Part shown: positions 53,560 to 61,854 of the stretch, in pieces
How positions within the stretch are numbered: the stretch's first letter is position 1
How the letters are laid out: each line of letters begins with the position of its first letter
Source of the DNA: Cellulomonas sp. URHE0023
GTDB taxonomy: Bacteria; Actinomycetota; Actinomycetes; Actinomycetales; Cellulomonadaceae
Assembly (NCBI RefSeq): GCF_000688475.1
Contig: NZ_JIAN01000005.1
Location: 1,736,001-1,800,000 of the forward strand
DNA: 64,000 nucleotides
Direction: 5' to 3'
Translations under genes and position numbers: made by a program
The notes under the pieces: model-generated
Seen by the model: the letters and a program-made list of their open reading frames with translations, nothing else
What the model was told of the DNA's origin: nothing
The model's database searches: none

Positions 53560-55206
53560 TCACTGCTCGATGACGAGGTCCTCCGCGTCGACGATCGAGT
53601 ACGCGTAGCCCTGCTCCGCCAGGAAGCGCTGGCGGTGTGCCGCGAAGTCCTGGTCGACCGTGTCGCGCGCGACCACCGTGTAGAAGTGTGCCGTCCGGCC
53701 GTCGGCCTTGGGCCGCATGATCCGACCGAGCCGCTGCGCTTCCTCCTGGCGGGAGCCGAAGGAGCCGGACACCTGGATGGCGACGGCCGCCTCCGGCAGG
53801 TCGATCGAGAAGTTGGCGACCTTGCTCACGACGAGCTTGGTGATCTCGCCCGACCGGAACGCGTCGAACAGCCGCTGCCGCTCGCTCACGCGGGTCTCGC
53901 CCGTGATCAGGTCCGCGCCGATGTGCTCCGCGAGGGTGTGCAGCTGATCCAGGTACTGGCCGATGACCAGGGTCGGCTCGCCCTCGTGCTTGGCGACGAG
54001 CTGCTCGACGACGCGGTTCTTGCCCTTCGCGGTCGCGGCGAGGCGGTACTTCTCCTCGGGCTCCGCGGTCGCGTAGGCCATGCGGTCGGCGTCGGGAAGC
54101 GTCAGACGCACCTCCACGCAGTCGGCCGGGGCGATGTAGCCCTGGGCCTCGATGTCCTTCCAGGGCGCGTCGAACCGCTTGGGGCCGATGAGGCTGAACA
54201 CCTCGTCCTCGCGGCCGTCCTCACGCACGAGCGTTGCGGTCAGGCCGAGGCGCCGGCGCGCCTGCAGGTCCGCCGTCATGCGGAAGATCGGCGCCGGGAG
54301 CAGGTGGACCTCGTCGTAGACCACGAGGCCCCAGTCGCGGGCGTCGAGGAGCTCGAGGTGCGTGTAGACGCCCTTCCGCTTCGTCGTGAGGACCTGGTAG
54401 GTGGCGATGGTGACCGGGCGGATCTCCTTGCGGGCTCCGGAGTACTCGCCGATCTCGTCCTCGGTCAGCGATGTCCGCTTGATCAGCTCGTCGCGCCACT
54501 GGCGCGCGCTGACGGTGTTGGTCACCAGGATCAGGGTCGTCGTCGACGAACGGGCCATGGCACCGGCGCCGACGAGGGTCTTGCCGGCGCCGCACGGCAG
54601 GACGACGACGCCCGAGCCGCCGTGGAAGAAGCCGTCGACCGCCTGCTTCTGGTACGGGCGCAGGTGCCAGCCGTCCTCGAGGAGGTCGATCTGGTGCGCC
54701 TCGCCGTCGACGTACCCCGCGAGGTCCTCGGCGGGCCAGCCCAGCTTGAGCAGCACCTGCTTGAGGTGACCGCGCTCGGACGGGTGGACGATGACGTCGG
54801 TCGCGTCGATGCGCGCACCGAGCAGCCCGGCGGTGCGCTTGGAACGGACCACCTCGACCAGCACGGCCGGGTCCAGCGCGTGCAGGATCAGGCCGTGCAC
54901 CGGGTCCTGGACCAGCTGGAGGCGGCCGTACCGGGACATCGTGTCGGCGACGTCGACGAGGAGTGCGTGCGGGACCGGGTAGCGCGAGTACTGGAGCAGC
55001 ACGTCGACCACCTGCTCGGCATCGTGCCCAGCAGCGCGCGCGTTCCACAGGCCCAGCGGGGTCAGGCGGTAGGTGTGCACGTGCTCGGGCGCGCGCTCGA
55101 GCTCGGCGAACGGGGCGATCGCGCGACGGCACGCCTCGGCCTGGTCGTGGTCGACCTCCAGCAGGAGGGTCTTGTCGCTCTGCACGATCAGGGGACCGTC
55201 GGTCAC
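53560..55206 (-). CDS. XPB/Ssl2-type DEAD-like DNA repair helicase
   Basis: 548 aa. An N-terminal damage-recognition-like region (1-180) is followed by a superfamily 2 core: motif I LPCGAGKTLVG, motif II DEVH, motif III GLTATL followed by the RED motif (VREDGRE), and motif VI QRLGRIMRP. This matches bacterial XPB (Mycobacterium Rv0861c/Ercc3), a 3'-5' helicase. The GTG start overlaps the stop of its large partner in GTGA, the same pairing as Rv0861c-Rv0862c (established synteny). Confidence 0.94.
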   Translation of the reverse strand: MTDGPLIVQSDKTLLLEVDHDQAEACRRAIAPFAELERAPEHVHTYRLTPLGLWNARAAGHDAEQVVDVLLQYSRYPVPHALLVDVADTMSRYGRLQLVQDPVHGLILHALDPAVLVEVVRSKRTAGLLGARIDATDVIVHPSERGHLKQVLLKLGWPAEDLAGYVDGEAHQIDLLEDGWHLRPYQKQAVDGFFHGGSGVVVLPCGAGKTLVGAGAMARSSTTTLILVTNTVSARQWRDELIKRTSLTEDEIGEYSGARKEIRPVTIATYQVLTTKRKGVYTHLELLDARDWGLVVYDEVHLLPAPIFRMTADLQARRRLGLTATLVREDGREDEVFSLIGPKRFDAPWKDIEAQGYIAPADCVEVRLTLPDADRMAYATAEPEEKYRLAATAKGKNRVVEQLVAKHEGEPTLVIGQYLDQLHTLAEHIGADLITGETRVSERQRLFDAFRSGEITKLVVSKVANFSIDLPEAAVAIQVSGSFGSRQEEAQRLGRIMRPKADGRTAHFYTVVARDTVDQDFAAHRQRFLAEQGYAYSIVDAEDLVIEQ

Positions 55207-57800
55207 GTGGACTCCTCGTGGTGGGTCGTTGTGGGCAGGGCGGCGGCTGGGACGTCTCGGGTCACCGAGGCGATGCGGTGCACCGCGACGGTCAGCTCGG
55301 ACTCGCGTGCCGGGTCGATCGCACGAAGTCGGCCTCCTTCGACGAGCACCGGCCGCAGGAGTCGCCGGTCGGGGACGCCGCTGGATCCGACGAGCTCGAC
55401 CCACACCGCAACCTTCTCGGCTGCCGCCTCACGCAGGAGCACCAACGCGTCGACGGGATCTGCTGTTCCCGTGGACCCGGGCGCGAGCGGTTCGGCGTCC
55501 GCGGCCGGAGGCTGCGACGCACCGTCCGCTCGCACGCCCTCGTGGGTCGAGCCCAGGTCGGATGGCGTGTCCTCCGCGGCGGCGCCGGCGTCCCCCAGGG
55601 CCGGTGCGGTCGGCGACCCGTGCGTGGACTGCCTGGACGCGGTCAGGAGGCTGCCCGGGAGTCGCTCGGACTCGTCGAGACGTCGCTCCTCCTCGGCGCG
55701 GCGCAGCGCAGGGACGAGGGCGAGCAACCGCTCGTCGCTCAGCTGCTCGCGCGGAGAAGCCGTTTCACGCCGGCGCGCAGCGACGGCGGCGCGACGGCCC
55801 ACCCGTCGCGCGGACGCCGCGATGTGCAGCACCTGACCGTCCGGACCCTCGACCACGGGCGCGAGACCGTGGGCCCGCAACATGTCGACGAGCTCGCTCG
55901 CAGGCGCCTGCGAGGCCAGGACGGTCGGCGCGAGGCGCACCAGGCCCAGTGACGCCAACCGGCTGTCCTCGGTGAGACCGGCCAGCAGCGACGGGTCGTC
56001 GGCGCGCAGGTAGCTGGAGGCGGATCCCGCGCGCAGGCGGCCGTGCCTCCGGGCGGCGTCGCGCACCAGGTACTCCAGCGGCTGCGGCACGGGTCCACGC
56101 GAGTGCCCGGCGAGCTCGGCGAGGAGCCCGTCGGCGGTCGCCCCGGCATCGAGCGCCCGGCGCACCGACTCCGGCGTGAACCGCACCGTGAGCGCTCCAC
56201 CGCGTGACTCGACGTGCGTGACCCGGTCCAGGAGGTCCTCGAGCGCCGCGCTCGGACGCCCCGGGACGACGCCCGTCAGATCGCCCTGCAGGAGGATCTC
56301 GTCGACCGCGCGGGGGAGGGCGGCCGCGAGGGCGTCCGCGGGGTCGGCGGTGTCGGACTTCCTGCTCACGGGTGGCGCCGACTCGGCCAGCAGCGCCCGG
56401 CCTGCGTCGGACAGCGCGCCGGCGCCGAGGATGCCCAGTCGTCCCGCCTCCGCCAGGACCGCCGCGACGGCAGCGACCGGTGGCACAGAGCGCGGGGTAC
56501 GCCAGCGCAGGACCGCGAGCACGCCCGGCGCGTCGAGCGCGGTTCCGGGCTTCGTCTGGGCCAGCGCGTCGAGGACCGACCTGCGCAGCCGTGGAGCCCA
56601 GGCCCGTTGCAGCTCGGGGTCGAGGGCCGCGCGGACCCCGCCGCGGTCGTCGCGCCCGCCGACCAGCCACGGGGTGCGCAGCATCGTCGTCCACGTCCGC
56701 GCCAGGGCGGCCCAGCGGTCCGGGACGTCGCGCGACGACCACTCGTCCACCGCGACCGTGGGAGCGAACGACGCGGGCTCCTCACCGTCGTCGGCGATGA
56801 ACCCGGCAGCACCGGCCAGCTCGATGACGAACGCGGCCTCCGCCTCGTCCACCTCGAGAAGCTGGGCGGCGCGACGCAGCTCGCGCACACCGAGGCCACC
56901 TCCGCGCAGCACCGCGGGCGGGGTCTGCTCCCACAGGCGGATGAGGCGCGCGACCAGCAGGGTCGCACGTTCACCCGCCGCTGCCGACTCCGCAGCCACC
57001 AGCCCCGGGGCACGGTGCGGTGCATCTGCCGGGATGGGCGGCGACGTCGCGGGCGCGGCGTGCGTGCGACCCCCGCGCAGCGTCAGGGCGACGGTCCTCG
57101 GCAGGACGACGTGCCTTGCGTCGCCGGGTGCCAGCAGGCGGCGACGGATGAGCCAGTCGACCGCGGCCGCGGCGGCGGTGTTGTTGGAGGGCGCAAGCCC
57201 GACCGGCGGACCCCACAGGAGCGCGTCGAGCACGGGCTTCGCGCCGGTCGGAGCCGCCTCCAGCAGCCCGGGGATCTCCTCGGGCGTCGGTTGGTCCATC
57301 GGAGCCACCGCGGCCCTGCGGTTCCCGGCGTCCGGGCCCGCAAGACCAGCGGGGTACGGCCCGAGGACCTCGGCGAGCCCTGGAGACGCGAGCAGCGCGG
57401 CGGTCGCTCCGTCCGGGCGGTCCGAAGCCGCGCCGCCCGTTGTCGCGTGCTCGCCGTCGGGGGCCTCGTCGTCCGGGTAGACCAGTGCGGCGACGATCGC
57501 GAGCCGGAGCGCGCGTTCGACGGCGGCCACCTCGGCCTCGTCCTTCGCTCCGACCGCCGCAGGAAGGTCGCTCGCGCGAACGGTCCCCCCGTCGCTCAGC
57601 GCGGTCACCGCCTCAAGGACCTGCAGGACGCTCGCGTCGGACCCTGCGAGTGCCCTTTCGAGGCTCGACCGACTCGTCGCGCGCACCGCCAGCGACGAGA
57701 GCGTGGCCGGGGAGGGCGACGCCAGGTCCGGCCGGCTGCGCAGCAGCGCGACGAGCTCGTCGTCGCTGCGATCACGCAGATAGCCGATGAAGGAGGACAT
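55203..57800 (-). CDS. Helicase-associated protein, Rv0862c-like
   Basis: 865 aa, cytoplasmic. It starts MSSFIGYLRDRSDDELVALL and has winged-helix-like segments rather than helicase ATP motifs. The C-terminal half (about 560-690) is the helicase-associated domain with PLEYLVRDAARRHGRLR and SRLASLGLVRLAPTV. TATCGT lies seven bases before ATG on this strand, so a leaderless start at 57800; the frame is open for 1.2 kb more but is not family-like there. Operon with the XPB helicase by GTGA overlap. Exact function unknown. Confidence 0.88.
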   Translation of the reverse strand: MSSFIGYLRDRSDDELVALLRSRPDLASPSPATLSSLAVRATSRSSLERALAGSDASVLQVLEAVTALSDGGTVRASDLPAAVGAKDEAEVAAVERALRLAIVAALVYPDDEAPDGEHATTGGAASDRPDGATAALLASPGLAEVLGPYPAGLAGPDAGNRRAAVAPMDQPTPEEIPGLLEAAPTGAKPVLDALLWGPPVGLAPSNNTAAAAAVDWLIRRRLLAPGDARHVVLPRTVALTLRGGRTHAAPATSPPIPADAPHRAPGLVAAESAAAGERATLLVARLIRLWEQTPPAVLRGGGLGVRELRRAAQLLEVDEAEAAFVIELAGAAGFIADDGEEPASFAPTVAVDEWSSRDVPDRWAALARTWTTMLRTPWLVGGRDDRGGVRAALDPELQRAWAPRLRRSVLDALAQTKPGTALDAPGVLAVLRWRTPRSVPPVAAVAAVLAEAGRLGILGAGALSDAGRALLAESAPPVSRKSDTADPADALAAALPRAVDEILLQGDLTGVVPGRPSAALEDLLDRVTHVESRGGALTVRFTPESVRRALDAGATADGLLAELAGHSRGPVPQPLEYLVRDAARRHGRLRAGSASSYLRADDPSLLAGLTEDSRLASLGLVRLAPTVLASQAPASELVDMLRAHGLAPVVEGPDGQVLHIAASARRVGRRAAVAARRRETASPREQLSDERLLALVPALRRAEEERRLDESERLPGSLLTASRQSTHGSPTAPALGDAGAAAEDTPSDLGSTHEGVRADGASQPPAADAEPLAPGSTGTADPVDALVLLREAAAEKVAVWVELVGSSGVPDRRLLRPVLVEGGRLRAIDPARESELTVAVHRIASVTRDVPAAALPTTTHHEEST

Positions 57801-57926
57801 CCGGTCAACGATACGTGGGTGCGCCATCCGACACGTCGGTTGAGCGCACGCAGCACGGCAGGTTGGGGAGCGCCCGGGACCTGGCGGCGGCGGCCGATGG
57901 CCGTCTAGGGTCCGGACGTACGAGCC

Positions 57927-58745
57927 GTGTCCGAGGGGGAGCCTTTGGTAGGCAAGGAGATCGTCACCCGGCATCACGACCTCGCGCTGGTCGAGGGCAG
58001 GTCCAGGAGCACGGCCACGCTCGGGTTCTCGGGTCGTGTCCTCACGTGGGCGGACCTTCCTGAGGAGTCGCGTCTCGCAGCACGCCATCGGGGTCCGGTG
58101 CTCGCGGAACAGGTCGGAGCGGATCCGGGCTTCGAGCAACGGGGCCACGTGCTCCTCCAGCTGATGCGAGGCTGGCGCGCACACAGGGACCGTCTGTGCG
58201 TCGTGGTGGCTCGTCGTCCGGTGCTCGTCGGCGCGGGCGGTCCACGCGCCGCCGGCCCCTGGGAGCACCACGCGGTTCATCGCTACGACGTGGACGGGGA
58301 GCCCCGACGGCGGGTGGGCAGGGTGCCACCCGGGCTCGCCGACGACGACCGACCGGGCGCCGTCCCCGGAGGTGGTCCCAGCACACCGGCGCACCGCCCC
58401 GAGCATGAGGGTGCTGCGCACGCCTGGACGCGTCTGCCCGCGCCGGTCCGGGAGGGTGCCGAACGTGCCGTCCCTGTCCCCGTGGACTGGCTCGGGCACC
58501 TGACCCAGGTGTCCACGGACGGGGTCGGCACCGGTCACAGCATCGTCGTCCTCCGGCGTGACGAGCGCCGTGCGCTCGTCATCCGAGCCACGCGGGAAAG
58601 GGCACCGACCCCCGGGTTCTCCGTTGACGACCAGAACGATGCGCTCGCGCGGACCGACTGGATGGTGGAGCAGCTCTCCTTCGACCTGGGTGCCGCGAAC
58701 GTCCTGCCACCCCCGGGCCCTCGCGTACGTCTGCCGTGGCAGTGA
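57927..58745 (+). CDS. Hypothetical protein, 272 aa
   Basis: Not recognised. Soluble, rich in Arg, Pro and His, with HHDLALVEGRSRSTATLGFSGRVLTWADLP at the start and a conserved-looking end (SFDLGAANVLPPPGP). The start could be GTG 57927 or TTG 57945 with a good GAGGGGGAG just ahead. It overlaps the J-domain gene by four bases, so the two are translated together. TAGGGT at 57906-57911 is a -10 candidate. The reading frame has GC-rich third positions, but the middle is low-complexity, so the true protein may be shorter. Confidence 0.5.
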   Translation: MSEGEPLVGKEIVTRHHDLALVEGRSRSTATLGFSGRVLTWADLPEESRLAARHRGPVLAEQVGADPGFEQRGHVLLQLMRGWRAHRDRLCVVVARRPVLVGAGGPRAAGPWEHHAVHRYDVDGEPRRRVGRVPPGLADDDRPGAVPGGGPSTPAHRPEHEGAAHAWTRLPAPVREGAERAVPVPVDWLGHLTQVSTDGVGTGHSIVVLRRDERRALVIRATRERAPTPGFSVDDQNDALARTDWMVEQLSFDLGAANVLPPPGPRVRLPWQ

Positions 58746-59785
58746 CCCACTACGAGCTCCTCGGGGTGGAGCCGGACGCGGACGTCGCGACGATCCGCTC
58801 CGCCTATCTGCGCCGTGCCCGTGAGACCCACCCCGATACCGGCGGGACCAGCGCGCTGTTCGCGCAGGTCTCGACCGCCTGGGCCGTCCTGTCCGACCCT
58901 GACGCTCGCGTCCTGTACGACGAAGGGCTTCGCCCTGGCTCCGCCGGGGCCGACTGGGGCGAGGACGTCGCACTCGGTGCGTCGATGCCCTCGGCGCCCA
59001 GGCCGGCACCGCAGGCCCCACGGGCCGAGCCTGCGCCTGGACCAGGGCTGGACCGCGAAACCGATCGCGACGTGCTCGATCCGTTCAGCTCACCGCCGCG
59101 TGTGCTGCCGTCTCTCGACGAGGAGCTGGCGCCCTTCCCGCGACCGGCGATGTCACCACCACGGGCCGGCAGGCTGGTGTACCTCGGGATCGCCGGAGTC
59201 GTGGGCGTGGCAGCGGCGACCGGTGCGACGTCCTCGCCCACCGGAGAGCCGTCGACGTGGAGTCACGTGGTCACGCTGTACGCCGTGGTGCTCTACGTGG
59301 CGGTCCGCGGCCGCAAGATGCTGGCGCTCGACGTGACGTCTCGACGCAGGACCGCTGCGGGGGTGCTCTGGGCGATCGTCGTGCTCTTCCCTGCGATCGC
59401 GTTCGTGGGCGTGAGCCAGGGTGAGGTGGCGCCCTGGTCGGCCGTGACCCAGCTGGTCGGCGGTGTGCTCGTCGGGGTGCTCGCCGAGCGTCACGTGCGA
59501 CGGGATCGACGGTGGTCCGGGGCCGTCGCGGCGATACGCGACCGACGCGCGCTCGCGGTGCAGTGGAACCGGTTGCTCCGGTTGCGGGAGGAGGTCGGCG
59601 AGACGGCCCGCGTCGAGCGCAGAGTGCTCGAGGTGCACGGCGAGCCACGCGTTATGTGGGCACTCCTGGCGCCCACGCAGGGCCGGGTGCTGGCCAGCGC
59701 CCCCGAGGAGGCGCCCCTGGCGTGGGTGGCCACACTCCGTGCCCGGGTCCCAGCCCAGTCGCGTACCGCGAGCCGGCCCCGCTGA
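58742..59785 (+). CDS. J-domain membrane protein
   Basis: 347 aa from GTG 58742 (GTG 58736 is in frame). Residues 1-65 are a DnaJ J-domain with THYELLGVEPDADVATIRSAYLR and the HPD loop (RETHPDTGG). No G/F-rich or zinc region follows; residues 70-140 are a Pro/Ala linker and about four membrane helices span 140-250. Probably recruits DnaK to the membrane. Translationally coupled to the upstream unknown gene by a GTGA. Confidence 0.88.
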   Translation: MTHYELLGVEPDADVATIRSAYLRRARETHPDTGGTSALFAQVSTAWAVLSDPDARVLYDEGLRPGSAGADWGEDVALGASMPSAPRPAPQAPRAEPAPGPGLDRETDRDVLDPFSSPPRVLPSLDEELAPFPRPAMSPPRAGRLVYLGIAGVVGVAAATGATSSPTGEPSTWSHVVTLYAVVLYVAVRGRKMLALDVTSRRRTAAGVLWAIVVLFPAIAFVGVSQGEVAPWSAVTQLVGGVLVGVLAERHVRRDRRWSGAVAAIRDRRALAVQWNRLLRLREEVGETARVERRVLEVHGEPRVMWALLAPTQGRVLASAPEEAPLAWVATLRARVPAQSRTASRPR

Positions 59786-59812
59786 ACGACAGGGGGCGCG
59801 CGCCGACCAAGG

Positions 59813-60178
59813 TCAGGGTGCGACGCAGTCCACGCACGTCGTCGCAGTCGGCCGGGCCTCGAGCCGCCCCTCAGGGATCGGCCGCTCGCACACCAGGCAG
59901 GTCCCGTAGGTCCCCGCATCGACCCGTCGCAACGCGGCGTCGATCGAGGCGATCCGTGACGCGGTCTCGCGGGCGAGCGCCTCGACCTGCGCGCGTTCGA
60001 AGGCGATGGTCGCGCCCTCGGGGTCGTGCTCGTCGTCGGCGTTGCTGTCCCGGGAGGCGTCGACGACGGAACGGTGCGTGCTCTCGAGCGCAGCCAGCGT
60101 CTCGACCGTCGAGGCGCGCAACGCCGTGAGGCGAGCCCGCGCGTGTGTCAGGTCTGAGGGTGGGTCGTCGCGAGGCAT
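59813..60178 (-). CDS. TraR/DksA-family zinc finger protein
   Basis: 121 aa. An acidic coiled-coil region (DEHDPEGATIAFERAQVEALARE) leads to a zinc finger CLVC...CVDC near residues 92-117. DksA proteins bind the RNA polymerase secondary channel, with acidic coil-tip residues (established); here the tip is not the canonical DxxDxA, so a RNAP role is not certain. ATG 60178 has GGAGGGG upstream. Convergent with the J-domain gene. Confidence 0.9.
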   Translation of the reverse strand: MPRDDPPSDLTHARARLTALRASTVETLAALESTHRSVVDASRDSNADDEHDPEGATIAFERAQVEALARETASRIASIDAALRRVDAGTYGTCLVCERPIPEGRLEARPTATTCVDCVAP

Positions 60179-60322
60179 CGCCCCTCCCGTCGTCGTCGGG
60201 CCAGGTCCCAGCATCGAGCAGAGGAGCGGCGCCCGCCCGTCCGGTCCGCGAAGGGGAGTGCGGGAGGTGTCCAGCCCGGTAGCCTTGGTCGGTACGTCTC
60301 TTACTGAGGACAGGGGTTCACC

Positions 60323-60706
60323 GTGCCTACCGGCAAGGTCAAGTGGTTCGACACCGAGCGCGGCTTCGGGTTCATCGCCAGCGACGACGGCGGCGAGGTG
60401 TTCCTGCACGCCTCCGCGCTGCCCGAGGGTGTCACGGCACCGAAGCCCGGCGCCAAGGTCGACTTCGGCGTGGCAGACGGCCGCCGCGGTCCGCAGGCCC
60501 TCTCGGTGAAGCTCCTCGACCCGGTTCCGTCGGTTGCCAAGGCGGCGCGCAAGCCCGCCGACGACATGGCCGTCATCATCGAGGATCTCATCAAGGTGCT
60601 CGACAAGATCGGTAACGACCTGCGTCGGGGCCGCTACCCGGAGAAGGCCCGCGGCACCCAGTACGCGACCTTGCTGCGCGCCGTCGCCGACGACATCGAG
60701 GCCTGA
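60323..60706 (+). CDS. Cold-shock domain protein with C-terminal extension
   Basis: 127 aa. Residues 1-65 are a cold-shock domain (KVKWFDTERGFGFIAS, VFLHASAL) in which both RNP motifs are intact. The extra 60 residues (from KAARKPADDMAVIIEDLIKVLD) are helical, as in the longer CspB of mycobacteria. TAGCCT at 60280-60285 is a -10, giving a leader of about 30 bases. DUF3027 starts two bases after the stop, so they form an operon. Confidence 0.92.
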   Translation: MPTGKVKWFDTERGFGFIASDDGGEVFLHASALPEGVTAPKPGAKVDFGVADGRRGPQALSVKLLDPVPSVAKAARKPADDMAVIIEDLIKVLDKIGNDLRRGRYPEKARGTQYATLLRAVADDIEA

Positions 60707-60708
60707 GC

Positions 60709-61854
60709 ATGGCCGCGGCGACGAAGGACGCAGTCCTGGGCTCGGCGGTCGACCTGGCCCGTGAGGTAGCGATCGAGCTCGCCGAGGACCCGGCCGACGT
60801 CGGTGAGTACCTGGGCATGGTCGTCGAGGGCGAGCGTCTGGTCACCCACCGCTTCGCCTCTGCCGCCCGCGGCTACCGCGGGTGGGAGTGGACCGTCACC
60901 GTCGCGCGCGTGCCCCGTGGGCGCACCGCGACCGTGTGCGAGGCCGAGCTCCTGCCCGGCCCCGACGCGGTCCTCGGGCAGACCTGGCTGCCGTGGTCGG
61001 AGCGGATCCGTCCCGGCGACATCGGCCCTGGTGACGTCCTGCCCTTCCGTGCCGACGACCCGCGGCTCGAGCCCGGCTGGACGCCGTCCGGCGACCCCGA
61101 GCTCGACTCCGTGGCGATCGACGAGCTCGCGCTGGCTCGTGTGCGGGTGCTCTCGCCCGTCGGTCGCGACGAGGCTGCCGAGCGCTGGTACCGCGGGCCG
61201 CACGGCCCGACGAGCGCGGGGGCCGTCGCCTCGGCCGCTGCCTGCTACAGCTGCGCGTTCCTCGTTCCGCTGCAGGGTTCGCTCGGGACGGTCTTCGGCG
61301 TCTGCGCCAACGAGTGGTCCCCCGACGACGGTGTGGTGGTCAGCCTGGACCACGGCTGCGGTGCCCACTCCGAGACCGATGTCGAGCCCGCGGCGACGGA
61401 CTGGCCGGCGCCCGACCCGTTGATCGACGAGCTGAAGCTCGAGCTCGTCCCCGCGACGGTCCGCGCCGAGCCGGCGCCCGCACCGGTCGAGGAGGTCGTC
61501 GCCGAGTCGGTGGACGAGGTCGTCGGCGAGACGGCTGAGGCTGTAACCGAGACGGCTGAGGGCGTCGCCCAGACGGCCGACGAGGTCGTCGCAGAGCCGG
61601 CTGAGGCTGTTGCCGAAACGGCCGAGACGACCGATGAGGTCGTCGCCGAGCCGGCTGAGGGTGGTGCCGAAACGACCGAGACGGCCGATGAGGTCGTCGC
61701 CGAGCCGGCTGAGGGTGGTGCCGAAACGGCCGAGACGGCCGATGAGGTCGTCGCCGAGCCGGCTGACGGCGTCGCCGAGACCGCCGACGAGCCGGTGCAC
61801 GAGCCTGTTGTCGGCTCCGACGAGACGGACGCCGCGACCTCACCCGAGTCGTGA
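60709..61854 (+). CDS. DUF3027 protein with repetitive C-terminal tail
   Basis: 381 aa. The DUF3027 domain (about 1-240) includes GYRGWEWTVTVARVPRG, LPWSERIRPGDIGPGD and a cysteine-rich site CYSC...CGAH that may bind zinc. The last 130 residues are acidic repeats of an 18-residue unit (ETAETADEVVAEPAEGGA). Actinobacterial family of unknown role, usually beside a cold-shock gene as here. It starts two bases after the cold-shock stop and overlaps the next gene by a GTGA. Confidence 0.9.
   Translation: MAAATKDAVLGSAVDLAREVAIELAEDPADVGEYLGMVVEGERLVTHRFASAARGYRGWEWTVTVARVPRGRTATVCEAELLPGPDAVLGQTWLPWSERIRPGDIGPGDVLPFRADDPRLEPGWTPSGDPELDSVAIDELALARVRVLSPVGRDEAAERWYRGPHGPTSAGAVASAAACYSCAFLVPLQGSLGTVFGVCANEWSPDDGVVVSLDHGCGAHSETDVEPAATDWPAPDPLIDELKLELVPATVRAEPAPAPVEEVVAESVDEVVGETAEAVTETAEGVAQTADEVVAEPAEAVAETAETTDEVVAEPAEGGAETTETADEVVAEPAEGGAETAETADEVVAEPADGVAETADEPVHEPVVGSDETDAATSPES
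61567..61782 (+). repeat. Four 54-bp repeats inside the DUF3027 gene
   Basis: Units start at 61567, 61621, 61675 and 61729, each encoding an 18-residue block that contains DEVVAEPA. Units two and three are nearly identical, the outer ones more diverged. Frame is preserved, and repeat number may vary between strains. Confidence 0.85.

Noticed and set aside
57801..59021. N-terminal extension of the XPB partner by about 400 codons
   Set aside because: Translation there is low-complexity and runs antisense to the 272-aa and J-domain genes; TATCGT seven bases before ATG 57800 marks the true start.
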